Assembly (NCBI GenBank): GCA_002359895.1
Contig: DEOB01000010.1
Location: 132,378 to 196,377 of the forward strand
Direction of reading: 5' to 3'
Length of the DNA: 64,000 nt
Origin: Stenotrophomonas sp. UBA2629
Lineage (GTDB): Bacteria; Pseudomonadota; Gammaproteobacteria; Xanthomonadales; Xanthomonadaceae
Part shown: positions 37,790 through 44,878 of the stretch, in pieces
Layout of the letters: each line of letters starts with the position of its first letter
How positions within the stretch are numbered: position 1 is the stretch's first letter
The notes under the pieces: model-generated
What the model was told of the DNA's origin: nothing
The model's input: only the letters and a program-made list of their open reading frames with translations
The model's database searches: none
Translations under genes and position numbers: made by a program

Positions 37790-38425
37790 ATGAATCTTTC
37801 CCCCAAAGCCCAAGCCACCCGCCAACACATTCTCGATACCGGCTACCGGCTGGTACTTCAGAAGGGTTTTGCCGCACTTGGCCTGCAGGAAATCCTAAAA
37901 GCCTGCGCCGTGCCCAAGGGTTCGTTCTACCACTACTTCTCTTCCAAAGAGGCGTTTGGCTGCGAGCTGCTGCAACAGTACGTAGACGGCTATGGGCGCA
38001 AGCTGGAGCTGCTGCTGGCCGACGGCGGCAATGGTTACCAGCGGTTGATGCGCTACTGGGACGCCTGGACCAGCGATCCGGCACAGCCGGGACGAGATGG
38101 CTGGGCCGAGGAATGCCTGGTAGTGAAGCTGGCTGCCGAAGTCGCTGACCTGTCAGAGGACATGCGTCACGTGCTGGACGGCGGTGTACAGCGCCTGTTG
38201 CAGCGTATTGCCGGGCTGGTCGAGGACGGCCGCGCGGACGGCTCGCTGCCGCATGGCAAACCCGCGTTGGATGTGGCGCGCGTGCTCTACCAGATGTGGC
38301 TGGGTGCGGCGCTGCTCTCAAAACTCAGCCAAAGCCGCCTGCCGTTGCAGCAGGCGCGCGAGGCCACCGAACACCTGCTGACGTGCGACCACGCAGCCGC
38401 GCGTCTTTCCCTCCCCAACAATTGA
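37790..38425 (+). CDS. TetR family regulator (NemR/AcuR-like)
   Basis: This is a 211-residue TetR regulator. Its N-terminal HTH region (YRLVLQKGFAALGLQEILKACAVPKGSFYHYFSSKEAFG) matches the branch containing NemR and AcuR, which sense reactive electrophiles through cysteine chemistry. The ligand domain holds Cys in EECLVVKL at about residue 107, the region where NemR carries its sensing cysteine, and another near the C-terminus. It heads a run of electrophile-defence genes 10 bases downstream and has a palindromic operator in its promoter. Confidence 0.88.
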   Translation: MNLSPKAQATRQHILDTGYRLVLQKGFAALGLQEILKACAVPKGSFYHYFSSKEAFGCELLQQYVDGYGRKLELLLADGGNGYQRLMRYWDAWTSDPAQPGRDGWAEECLVVKLAAEVADLSEDMRHVLDGGVQRLLQRIAGLVEDGRADGSLPHGKPALDVARVLYQMWLGAALLSKLSQSRLPLQQAREATEHLLTCDHAAARLSLPNN

Positions 38426-38435
38426 AGGCACGCCC

Positions 38436-39113
38436 ATGAAAGTCCTGTTCGTACTGACGTCACACGACCAACTCGGCGACACCGGGCACAAGACCGGCTT
38501 CTGGCTGGAGGAATTCGCCGCACCGTATTACGTGTTCAAAGATGCCGGTGCTGAAATCACCTTGGCATCGCCGGCCGGCGGACAGCCACCGCTGGACCCG
38601 CGCAGCGATGAGCCCGATGCACAGACCCCGGCAACCGACCGCTTCCATGCCGACCCCGTCGCACAGCAGCAGTTGGCCACCACGTTGCCGCTCAAGCAGA
38701 TTGATGCAGCGCAGTTCGACGCGGTGTTCTACCCGGGCGGCCACGGCCCGTTGTGGGATCTGGCACGTGATGCCGACTCCGTCGCGCTGATCGAAACCTT
38801 CGACCGTGCCAACAAACCGTTGGGCCTGGTCTGCCACGCGCCCGGCGCATTGATTGCCGCACGCACCGCAGACGGAAAGCCGCTGGTCGCGGGCCGCAAT
38901 GTCACCGGCTTCACCAACAGTGAAGAAGCGGCCGTTGGCCTGACCGACGTGGTGCCGTTCCTGATCGAGGACGAATTCACCCGGCTCGGCGGCCACTACG
39001 CAAAAGGCCCGGATTGGCAGCCGTTTGTGTTGACCGATAGCCAACTCGTCACCGGCCAGAACCCGGCCAGCTCGGAAGCCGTTGCCAAGGCGCTGCTTGC
39101 GCAGTTGGCCTGA
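38436..39113 (+). CDS. DJ-1/PfpI superfamily protein, Hsp31/glyoxalase III-like
   Basis: This is a 225-residue protein with the Hsp31-type N-terminus VLFVLTSHDQLGDTGHKTGFW, the motif VFYPGGHGPLWDLA and the nucleophile-elbow cysteine in LVCHAPGAL. Hsp31-type members convert methylglyoxal to lactate without glutathione and protect proteins from glycation. It follows the TetR gene by 10 bases and is probably its direct target. ATG at 38436. Confidence 0.9.
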   Translation: MKVLFVLTSHDQLGDTGHKTGFWLEEFAAPYYVFKDAGAEITLASPAGGQPPLDPRSDEPDAQTPATDRFHADPVAQQQLATTLPLKQIDAAQFDAVFYPGGHGPLWDLARDADSVALIETFDRANKPLGLVCHAPGALIAARTADGKPLVAGRNVTGFTNSEEAAVGLTDVVPFLIEDEFTRLGGHYAKGPDWQPFVLTDSQLVTGQNPASSEAVAKALLAQLA

Positions 39114-39243
39114 GCACCTGCACCCCCGCCTGCGTAGCCCGGGTAAGCAAAGTGCACCCGGGGAACCATCGGCAACAGAGCCGCAACACGTCACCTCCAA
39201 CGTTCACCGCATCCATCTCCCACACTCCCCCAGGGAACCGGCA

Positions 39244-39654
39244 ATGAAAATCTTCTACAAAACCCGCGCTACCGCCACCGGTGGCCGCGCGGGCCGCACC
39301 GCACTGGACGACGGCAGTCTCGCGCTTGATCTTGCACTCCCCGGTTCGGGCAACGTCGGCGCCAACCCCGAGCAGTTGTTCGCACTGGGCTATGCAGCAT
39401 GTTTTGACAACGCATTGCCGGTCGCCGCCAAAAAGCTGCAGTTGCAGCCCGCCGGTACCGCCACCTCGGTGGAAGTGGGTATCGGCCAGACCACCGAAGG
39501 TGGCTACGCGCTGGATATCGACCTGCACGTCGAAGTGAAAGGGTTGGACCAAGCTGATGCCCTGCGCTTGGTGGAAGCGGCGCACCAGATCTGCCCGTAC
39601 TCCAACGCCACGCGCGGCAATATCGACGTGCGTCTGCACGTCACCGCCGTCTGA
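39244..39654 (+). CDS. Organic hydroperoxide resistance protein (Ohr/OsmC family)
   Basis: This 136-residue OsmC-fold thiol peroxidase has the two redox cysteines in LGYAACFDNAL (Cys about 60) and ICPYSNATRGN (Cys about 120), the Ohr arrangement. Ohr reduces fatty-acid hydroperoxides using lipoyl proteins. The gene is 130 bases past the DJ-1 gene and 18 before the MDR reductase, in the same orientation. Usual control by OhrR is not visible; instead a TetR regulator heads the cluster. Confidence 0.9.
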   Translation: MKIFYKTRATATGGRAGRTALDDGSLALDLALPGSGNVGANPEQLFALGYAACFDNALPVAAKKLQLQPAGTATSVEVGIGQTTEGGYALDIDLHVEVKGLDQADALRLVEAAHQICPYSNATRGNIDVRLHVTAV

Positions 39655-39672
39655 TTTCCAAAGGAGAGCCCC

Positions 39673-40650
39673 ATGCGCAGCGCCATCCACAGCAGCTTTG
39701 GTGAACCGGCCGACGTACTGACCCTGGGCGACAGCCCGGTGCCGCAGCCCGGCCCGGGCGAGGTGCGGATCAAAACCCTCCTGGCGCCCATCCACAACCA
39801 CGACCTGTGGACCATCCGCGGCAAGTACGGCTACAAGCCCCCGCTGCCCGCCATCGGCGGCAGTGAGGCGGTGGGCATCGTCGAGGCATTGGGCGAGGGG
39901 GTGGAAGGCATTACCATCGGCCAGCGGGTGATGGCAGCGTCCGTGCACGGCACTTGGGCGGAGTACTTCACCGCGCCGGCACGCATGGTCATCCCCGTTC
40001 CGGAAGCCATCGCCGATGAAGCGGCGGCGCAGTTGATCGCCATGCCGCTGAGCGCGCTGATGTTGCTGGAATTTCTGCAGGCCGAACCGGGCCAATGGAT
40101 TGTGCAGAACACCGCTAACGGCGCAGTAGGCAAAACCCTGGCGATGCTCGCCGCCGCACGCGGCGTGCACGTACTCGGCCTGGTGCGGCGTGACGCCGGC
40201 GTTGATGAACTCAACGCACTGGGCATCAACAACGTGCTGTCCACCGAGCAGCCGGATTGGAAGCAGCGCGCCCACGCATTGCTCGGCGACACGCTCGCAC
40301 ACGCCGCAGTGGATTCCATCGGCGGCCAGGCCAGCGCGGACCTGCTGTCACTGCTCGGCGAAAACGGCACGCTGGTGTCGTTCGGCAGCATGGCCGGCGA
40401 GCCGATGCAGATCCCCTCCGGTGATGTCATCTTCAAGCAAGCCACGGTCAAAGGGTTCTGGGGCAGCAAAGTCAGCCAGCAGATGTCGGTGGAGAACAAA
40501 CGCCGCCTGGTCGGCGAACTGCTGACGCGTGTTATCAGCGGCGAACTGACATTGCCGGTGCAGGCGATTTTCGACTTGGCCGATGCGGCCGAAGCGGTCA
40601 AGGCGAGTCTGCTGCCGGGCAAGAACGGCAAGGTGCTGTTGCGGCCTTGA
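39673..40650 (+). CDS. MDR superfamily NAD(P)H oxidoreductase (ETR/quinone-reductase type)
   Basis: This is a 325-residue medium-chain reductase. The GroES-like N-domain lacks the zinc-binding cysteines, and the Rossmann segment reads QNTANGAVGKTLAMLAAARG. The stretch TVKGFWGSK is typical of the enoyl/2-enal reductase (ETR-like) branch. Such enzymes reduce quinones or alpha,beta-unsaturated carbonyls, which fits the neighbouring TetR, Hsp31-like and Ohr genes. It is followed by a dispersed hairpin repeat and then a terminator. Confidence 0.87.
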   Translation: MRSAIHSSFGEPADVLTLGDSPVPQPGPGEVRIKTLLAPIHNHDLWTIRGKYGYKPPLPAIGGSEAVGIVEALGEGVEGITIGQRVMAASVHGTWAEYFTAPARMVIPVPEAIADEAAAQLIAMPLSALMLLEFLQAEPGQWIVQNTANGAVGKTLAMLAAARGVHVLGLVRRDAGVDELNALGINNVLSTEQPDWKQRAHALLGDTLAHAAVDSIGGQASADLLSLLGENGTLVSFGSMAGEPMQIPSGDVIFKQATVKGFWGSKVSQQMSVENKRRLVGELLTRVISGELTLPVQAIFDLADAAEAVKASLLPGKNGKVLLRP

Positions 40651-40656
40651 GGTAAA

Positions 40657-40705
40657 AACCGGGGTCAGAGTCAGGTTTGGCTATAACTCAACTCTGACCC
40701 CGGTT
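40657..40705. repeat. GGGGTCAGAGT-type hairpin repeat, full copy
   Basis: AACCGGGGTCAGAGT (40657-40671) and ACTCTGACCCCGGTT (40691-40705) form a 15-bp perfect inverted repeat with a 19-nt loop. The first 26 bases (to 40682) recur exactly at 42194-42219. The GGGGTCAGAGT core is a dispersed motif in proteobacterial genomes, often near REP-associated transposases; that link is recalled, not shown here. Confidence 0.85.
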
Positions 40706-40718
40706 ATTTTCAAACGGG

Positions 40719-40750
40719 AAGGCCGGCAGCAATGCCGGCCTTCTTCTTTC
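40719..40750 (+). terminator. Terminator of the stress-gene cluster
   Basis: AAGGCCGGCA (40719-40728) pairs with TGCCGGCCTT (40733-40742) over a GCAA loop and is followed by CTTCTTTC. The hairpin repeat at 40657 sits between the MDR stop and this terminator, as if inserted there. Confidence 0.82.
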
Positions 40751-40909
40751 CGGCGACGTTGAGTGACGCGGCGGCGGTCCGCTTCCATGGGCGCTTGACC
40801 TTGCCACGGCGGGAATCTCTAGGCTCTGTTCAATGCAGGTGGCTAGCGGCTGTGACCGCGCACTGCATCAGCATCCGAACGAATCCATCGTCTGTTTGAG
40901 GAGCCCTAC

Positions 40910-41176
40910 GTGACTCGCGAATCCCATCCCCACGTTATCGTCTACACAACGCCAACCTGCCCTGATTGCCGGATGTTGAAGGAGTGGTTTGCCAGGGAAG
41001 GCATCACCTTCGAGGAGCGTGACCTCACCGATCCTGTCATCCGCGACGAAGCCAAGCTTCGCACCGGTGTGCGCGTCGCACCGATCACGCTGGTGGGTGA
41101 CCAGGTGTTCTACGGCACCTTCGCGTCACAGAAGCCCGGTCTGAGTGTGGCGCTGGGTTTGAACGGTGCAGTCTGA
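40910..41176 (+). CDS. Glutaredoxin/NrdH-like redoxin (CPDC)
   Basis: This 88-residue thioredoxin-fold protein has the active-site motif TTPTCPDCRMLKEWF at about residues 13-27 and a cis-proline segment VRVAPITLVGDQVFYG. It resembles NrdH/GrxC-type small redoxins, but no ribonucleotide reductase is nearby. A GTG start at 40910 follows GAGGAGCCCTAC. It is the first gene of a pair with the 2Fe-2S reductase, whose start is 10 bases after its stop. The whole pair lies between two copies of a 26-bp repeat. Confidence 0.87.
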   Translation: MTRESHPHVIVYTTPTCPDCRMLKEWFAREGITFEERDLTDPVIRDEAKLRTGVRVAPITLVGDQVFYGTFASQKPGLSVALGLNGAV

Positions 41177-41186
41177 ATTGCACGCC

Positions 41187-42188
41187 ATGACGATGAATGT
41201 CGAGATACGCGGAAGCAGACGAACGTTCGCTGTGCAGGCGGGCATGACCCTCCTTGAAGCCGCGCTGGCCGAAGGCATCGCCTATCCCCATGGCTGTCGT
41301 TCGGGGCGCTGTGGTGCGTGTAGGACGCGTCTTGTCAGTGGCGAGGTTGAGCGTCTCGATCACAGCCGCTTCGCGCTCTCCGACGAAGAGAAGGCACAAG
41401 GGCTGATCCTCGCCTGCCGTGCCATTCCCACAACGGATGCGGTGATCACCTGGCTTGACGGAGACGAAGTGGCATCGCATCCACACCGCCGCTTCAATTG
41501 TCGCGTTACGACGATCGAAGACGTCACGCATGACATCAAGCGCATCCAGCTCGTCAATGACGAGGGAGAGCCGCTGGCGTTCACCGCTGGCCAATATGCG
41601 CGGCTGAAGTTCCTGGGTGTCCCGGCCCGTGATTACTCCATGGCGAGCCGCTCAGGTGAGCGCGCGCTTGAGTTCCATATCCGCCGCGTGCCTGGTGGTG
41701 CGGCGACTGAAAGCATCCACGCGCAACTGCAGCTCGGCGAGCCCGTCTTCGTCGAAGGCCCGTTCGGCGCTTCCCACCTGCGCGAGCGGCACGTGGGGCC
41801 GATGCTGTGCATCGCAGGCGGCTCGGGACTGGCGCCGATCAAGAGCATCGTCGAGACGGCGATTGCGGGCGGCATGAAGCAACCGATCCACGTCTATTTC
41901 GGTGCGCGTACCGCGCGGGATCTTTATCTTGTGGAGCATTTTCAGCAGCTGGCGCAGCAGCACCCCAACCTGGCGTTCACGGCGGTCCTTTCGGAGGCCT
42001 GTGCAGATGCAACTTGGCGAACGGGCATGGTCGCCGACGCCGTCGCCGAAGACCTGCAGAATCTGGATGGCTGGAAAGCCTATGTCGCGGGGCCACCGTT
42101 GATGGTTGAAGCGGTCATCGAAATCACAAGTGCGCGTGGATTGAAGGCGCAGGATCTGCATGCGGATGTGTTTTATACGGCGCGGTAG
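41187..42188 (+). CDS. 2Fe-2S/FAD/NAD(P)H oxidoreductase (oxygenase-reductase type)
   Basis: This is a 333-residue flavoprotein. It has a plant-type ferredoxin domain with cysteines 37, 42, 45 (CRSGRCGAC) and 77 (LACRA). The FAD domain follows with ARDYSMAS, then the NAD domain with CIAGGSGLAPIKSI and the C-terminal GPPLMVEA. This is the layout of the electron-transfer component of ring-hydroxylating and phenol-type oxygenases. No oxygenase subunit is in the window, so its partner is unknown; the adjacent CPDC redoxin is an obvious candidate. The ATG at 41187 is used; a GTG at 41166 overlapping the redoxin gene is possible. Confidence 0.88.
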   Translation: MTMNVEIRGSRRTFAVQAGMTLLEAALAEGIAYPHGCRSGRCGACRTRLVSGEVERLDHSRFALSDEEKAQGLILACRAIPTTDAVITWLDGDEVASHPHRRFNCRVTTIEDVTHDIKRIQLVNDEGEPLAFTAGQYARLKFLGVPARDYSMASRSGERALEFHIRRVPGGAATESIHAQLQLGEPVFVEGPFGASHLRERHVGPMLCIAGGSGLAPIKSIVETAIAGGMKQPIHVYFGARTARDLYLVEHFQQLAQQHPNLAFTAVLSEACADATWRTGMVADAVAEDLQNLDGWKAYVAGPPLMVEAVIEITSARGLKAQDLHADVFYTAR

Positions 42189-42193
42189 AGCTT

Positions 42194-42219
42194 AACCGGG
42201 GTCAGAGTCAGGTTTGGCT
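42194..42219. repeat. 26-bp direct repeat, half copy of the 40657 element
   Basis: This stretch is identical over 26 bases to 40657-40682. The complementary arm seen at 40691-40705 is absent here. It begins five bases after the reductase stop and marks the border to less GC-rich sequence. The two copies bracket the redoxin-reductase pair. Confidence 0.9.
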
Positions 42220-42763
42220 CTGCCTCTCGGTGCTTGCGAGCATCACCATCTCTATTCTTCGGCCTTCGAGCTGAGCCCACATCAGGCCAATAGCTGCCAT
42301 TTGCCGATACAGAAGATCTGCGGAGATGCCGGCCTCCTGCTTTCTGTTCGGGGAGAGCGGCGCCGGTTGGTATCGGGTAATTCAATCTGGAAACTTGCGC
42401 GCCCGCTCACTCGGTTATCTGCGCTGCCGAAGCTGGTGCGGCGGGAATCCTGTTTGGTCCTTGAAATCAACGGGTACAGCTTTGATTCCATATGGATTAG
42501 AGATGAATCGCTGGATCCAACGGGCGGGCATTGGTTGATCGAGTAGATGAGAAATGCCGCGCGTTTCAAACATTTATCGTGGCTTTGTTGATGCAAGGCT
42601 TGGCGATTTGTGGGTCAGCTATTCCTGGAATCTATCGCTGTTTTAAGGCGGATTGCATCCTATTGCTATGTGTTTCCACTATTTCTCAAGGGTGGCGGGT
42701 CGATCATTCAAGTGATCCGTAGTTCTGGCATCTTCAATAGCTGTCGCGGACTTGGAGGTTCGT
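42220..42763. other. Intergenic stretch without a supportable gene
   Basis: About 540 bases of visibly lower G+C than the flanks. Short open frames exist on both strands, one on the plus strand ending near 42546 with a hydrophobic pattern LVLEINGYSFDSIWI, but none has a convincing start or ribosome site. It may be the decayed end of a lost gene. The last 30 bases contain the GGAGG ribosome site of the lipoprotein gene. Confidence 0.5.
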
Positions 42764-43687
42764 ATGAGAAATGGCGAAAATATCCTGTATGCATTTCGTT
42801 CGTGGCGCTTGTCCGCTGTGTTGCTATTTGCAGTGCTGAGTCTGGGTGTTTCCTGCTCGATGAGTGAGCCTCCCGTTTCCCCTCAGTCTGCCCAACGTGA
42901 GCAACAGGCTGTGTCAGGGGAGTCTCCCGCAGCCCCTTTCCATTTGCGCCAAGCGAATCAAAAGTCAAGTTCAGTGCCTTTCGATCTTATTGCAGTACAG
43001 CAACTGCCCGATGTGCCGTTTGCAACGCTTTACCCTGCGCTTCTTGCAAGAGCCCAGACTGGCGAGTTGGAAGCAAAGCGCCAACTGTTTCTTGTATTGA
43101 ACGAGTGCCGAGTAAATCTGCAGTTTCACGAATTGCCTTTTAGTCCTGACACGTTCGTTGACCCGGAACTATTGGCAGGTTCAGGGATGACACGCGAGCA
43201 GTTTTTGGTTAGCCAGCAACAGCGCGGGCTTGCCAGTACCGAGCGGACGCTCAGGCAATGCGAAAAACTGCCGGTAGGCGCAATTGAGGACGCAGCAAAA
43301 TGGCTGAGAGATGCAGCCGAGAGTGGTGATCCGTATGCGCAGCTCACCTATTTCAACTACGTAGACTTGATTGTGGGCTCGCCACAAGAGCAACTCAAAT
43401 TGCCGGATGAGGTTGCCAGGTTCAATGCCGACTCCATGCGTTATCTGCTGGGATTGGCCGATCGGCAGATTCCCGAGGCCTTCGGCTCGCTGAGCTCAGC
43501 CTACGAAGTCGGAATCACTACGCCGAAGGATCTTGTGCGCGCCTATGCCTACAAGAGAATCGCTGGGGATATGGCTCCGTATGTCGGGTATGAATGGGAG
43601 CTGCAAAGACTGGCTGAGGGTATGACGACCGAGCAGATCATCAATGCCAAGGCGTTGGCGCGGGCATTACTGAAACAACAGCCCTGA
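42764..43687 (+). CDS. Hypothetical Sel1-like lipoprotein
   Basis: This 307-residue protein has a signal peptide and a possible lipobox (LLFAVLSLGVSCSM). Sel1-like helical pairs are visible: AQTGELEAKRQLFLVLNEC, AAKWLRDAAESGDPYAQLTYF and EAFGSLSSAYEVGIT. Sel1 repeats usually mediate protein contacts. GGAGG lies about six bases before the ATG at 42764. Codon use is less GC-rich than in neighbouring housekeeping genes, suggesting acquired DNA. Its plan resembles the exported protein at 31054-32016. Confidence 0.75.
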   Translation: MRNGENILYAFRSWRLSAVLLFAVLSLGVSCSMSEPPVSPQSAQREQQAVSGESPAAPFHLRQANQKSSSVPFDLIAVQQLPDVPFATLYPALLARAQTGELEAKRQLFLVLNECRVNLQFHELPFSPDTFVDPELLAGSGMTREQFLVSQQQRGLASTERTLRQCEKLPVGAIEDAAKWLRDAAESGDPYAQLTYFNYVDLIVGSPQEQLKLPDEVARFNADSMRYLLGLADRQIPEAFGSLSSAYEVGITTPKDLVRAYAYKRIAGDMAPYVGYEWELQRLAEGMTTEQIINAKALARALLKQQP

Positions 43688-43865
43688 GCTGAGCCCTCGA
43701 TCCGTTTCTTTTGATGTTTTTGGTCGATTGACTTGAGCAAGCTCGAACCGGTGAATGCGGTTTGCTTGAACAGAGCGCCGGTAGAGTTGCCGGCCTTGTG
43801 CTTGCGGGCGGGTTGGATCGCAACCGCGGCTAGAGTCGAGCTTGATTGCTACCGATCCACACAAC

Positions 43866-44186
43866 TTATTTCACAGTTGCAAGTGCCAAGTGCGGCTCCC
43901 GGAGAAGCAGAAAAAGCGGCAAGGCGAGCGAGGGACCGACGGCAATGCTGACCCGAGGCAGCCACAAACGGCGCATCCTCAGTCGGCGCCCTTCAACACA
44001 GATGAAGGCAATAGTGGCCAGCGCCGAGATGAGGACGTCTGCCCAAGCGAACGCGGCAATATGGCTGGACGTCGCCTGCTGCGGTAGGAGCGGTAGGTTG
44101 AGGCCATGCATCGCCAGCCACGGAACAAACTGGGTAAGCGGTAGGGCCAAACCAGCAGTACAGAGGAGCAGATAAACGCGTTGCAT
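43866..44186 (-). CDS. DUF2834 family membrane protein
   Basis: This is a 106-residue protein with three predicted helices. It begins MQRVYLLLCTAGLALPLTQFVPWL and has FAWADVLISALATIAFICVEGRR in the middle, matching the DUF2834 pattern. The function is unknown. The ATG at 44186 fits the family start; the frame is open a further 16 codons upstream. It is separated from the H-NS-like gene by a terminator. Confidence 0.8.
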   Translation of the reverse strand: MQRVYLLLCTAGLALPLTQFVPWLAMHGLNLPLLPQQATSSHIAAFAWADVLISALATIAFICVEGRRLRMRRLWLPRVSIAVGPSLALPLFLLLREPHLALATVK

Positions 44187-44228
44187 GTAATTATTCGGCG
44201 GCGCGCAGCGGTCGATCGGAAAAAAACG

Positions 44229-44261
44229 AAGCAACCAGGCTCCCCGTCTGGTTGCTTTTTT
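44229..44261. terminator. Terminator downstream of the H-NS-like gene
   Basis: AGCAACCAG (44230-44238) and CTGGTTGCT (44248-44256) form a 9-bp stem with T-runs on both strands: TTTTT on the plus side, and TTCGTTTTTTTC reading out on the minus side. The minus-strand H-NS-like gene ends 11 bases before it. Confidence 0.88.
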
Positions 44262-44271
44262 GCCTCCCCAC

Positions 44272-44688
44272 TCAACTCTGCTTGAACAGCTTCCGCTTGC
44301 CCGTCAGCACTTTCTCTTTCGGGGTGAGCTTTGCCACGCCGGGGATCAGAAAATCCGTTGGGCTGTGGCCGAAGCGGACTTTGGAGGCGAGCCACAGCGG
44401 CATCTTGCCTCGGCCGGTCCAGGTGAACCAGCGGTTTTCCGGGTCGCGGTATTTGGGTTTGACCTTGGGGCCTTTGCGGCGGCGGGCCTTGGTTTTGGGT
44501 GCGACGGTGTCTGCGTCCAGGCCGAAGACTTCGTCAATGGTGTAGCCGGCGCGCTTGGCGTCGGCAATCAGCTGCCGCCGCACTTTCTCGGCGGGCGGGC
44601 GGCTGGTGAGTGTCTTATGCCTTTCCTTGGCGCTGCGGATGAGAGTGTTGAGCTCTCGGAGATTCAGAGGGGTAAGGTCAATGCTCAT
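44272..44688 (-). CDS. H-NS family nucleoid protein
   Basis: This is a 138-residue protein. The N-terminal helices (LRELNTLIRSAKERHKTL) would form the oligomerisation domain. After a Lys/Arg-rich linker (TKARRRKGPKVKPKY) comes the H-NS DNA-binding core RDPENRWFTWTGRGKMPLWL with its TGRGKMP loop. H-NS proteins silence AT-rich, acquired DNA; this gene sits beside a less GC-rich stretch. The C-terminus past the core is longer than in E. coli H-NS. Confidence 0.9.
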   Translation of the reverse strand: MSIDLTPLNLRELNTLIRSAKERHKTLTSRPPAEKVRRQLIADAKRAGYTIDEVFGLDADTVAPKTKARRRKGPKVKPKYRDPENRWFTWTGRGKMPLWLASKVRFGHSPTDFLIPGVAKLTPKEKVLTGKRKLFKQS

Positions 44689-44799
44689 GGCATTAGCCTC
44701 AGTTCCGGGCGCGCACGTGTCAAGACGGATGTGGGGTTTTGGGACGTTTTAGGGTGGGGATGATGGCTTTGGGGCTGACGGATCGCTTGCCAGGAGCTT

Positions 44800-44837
44800 C
44801 CCCTCACCCCAACCCCTCTCCCGCTCGGGGGAGAGGG
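44800..44837. repeat. Dispersed CCCTCACCCCAACCCCTCTCCC hairpin repeat
   Basis: CCCCTCACCCCAACCCC is followed by the hairpin CCTCTCCC-GCTCGG-GGGAGAGG. It is the reverse complement of the unit ending at 37617. It lies between the SCO gene and the H-NS-like gene promoter. The region 44689-44878 holds nothing else I can support. Confidence 0.75.
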
Positions 44838-44878
44838 ACTCTGATTGTCGGGGCATTGAGGCCAGCCTGGTGCGGGCC

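Noticed and set aside
41187..42188. Naming the reductase as a naphthalene or phenol oxygenase component
   Set aside because: No oxygenase or aromatic degradation gene is nearby; the domain layout alone is not specific.
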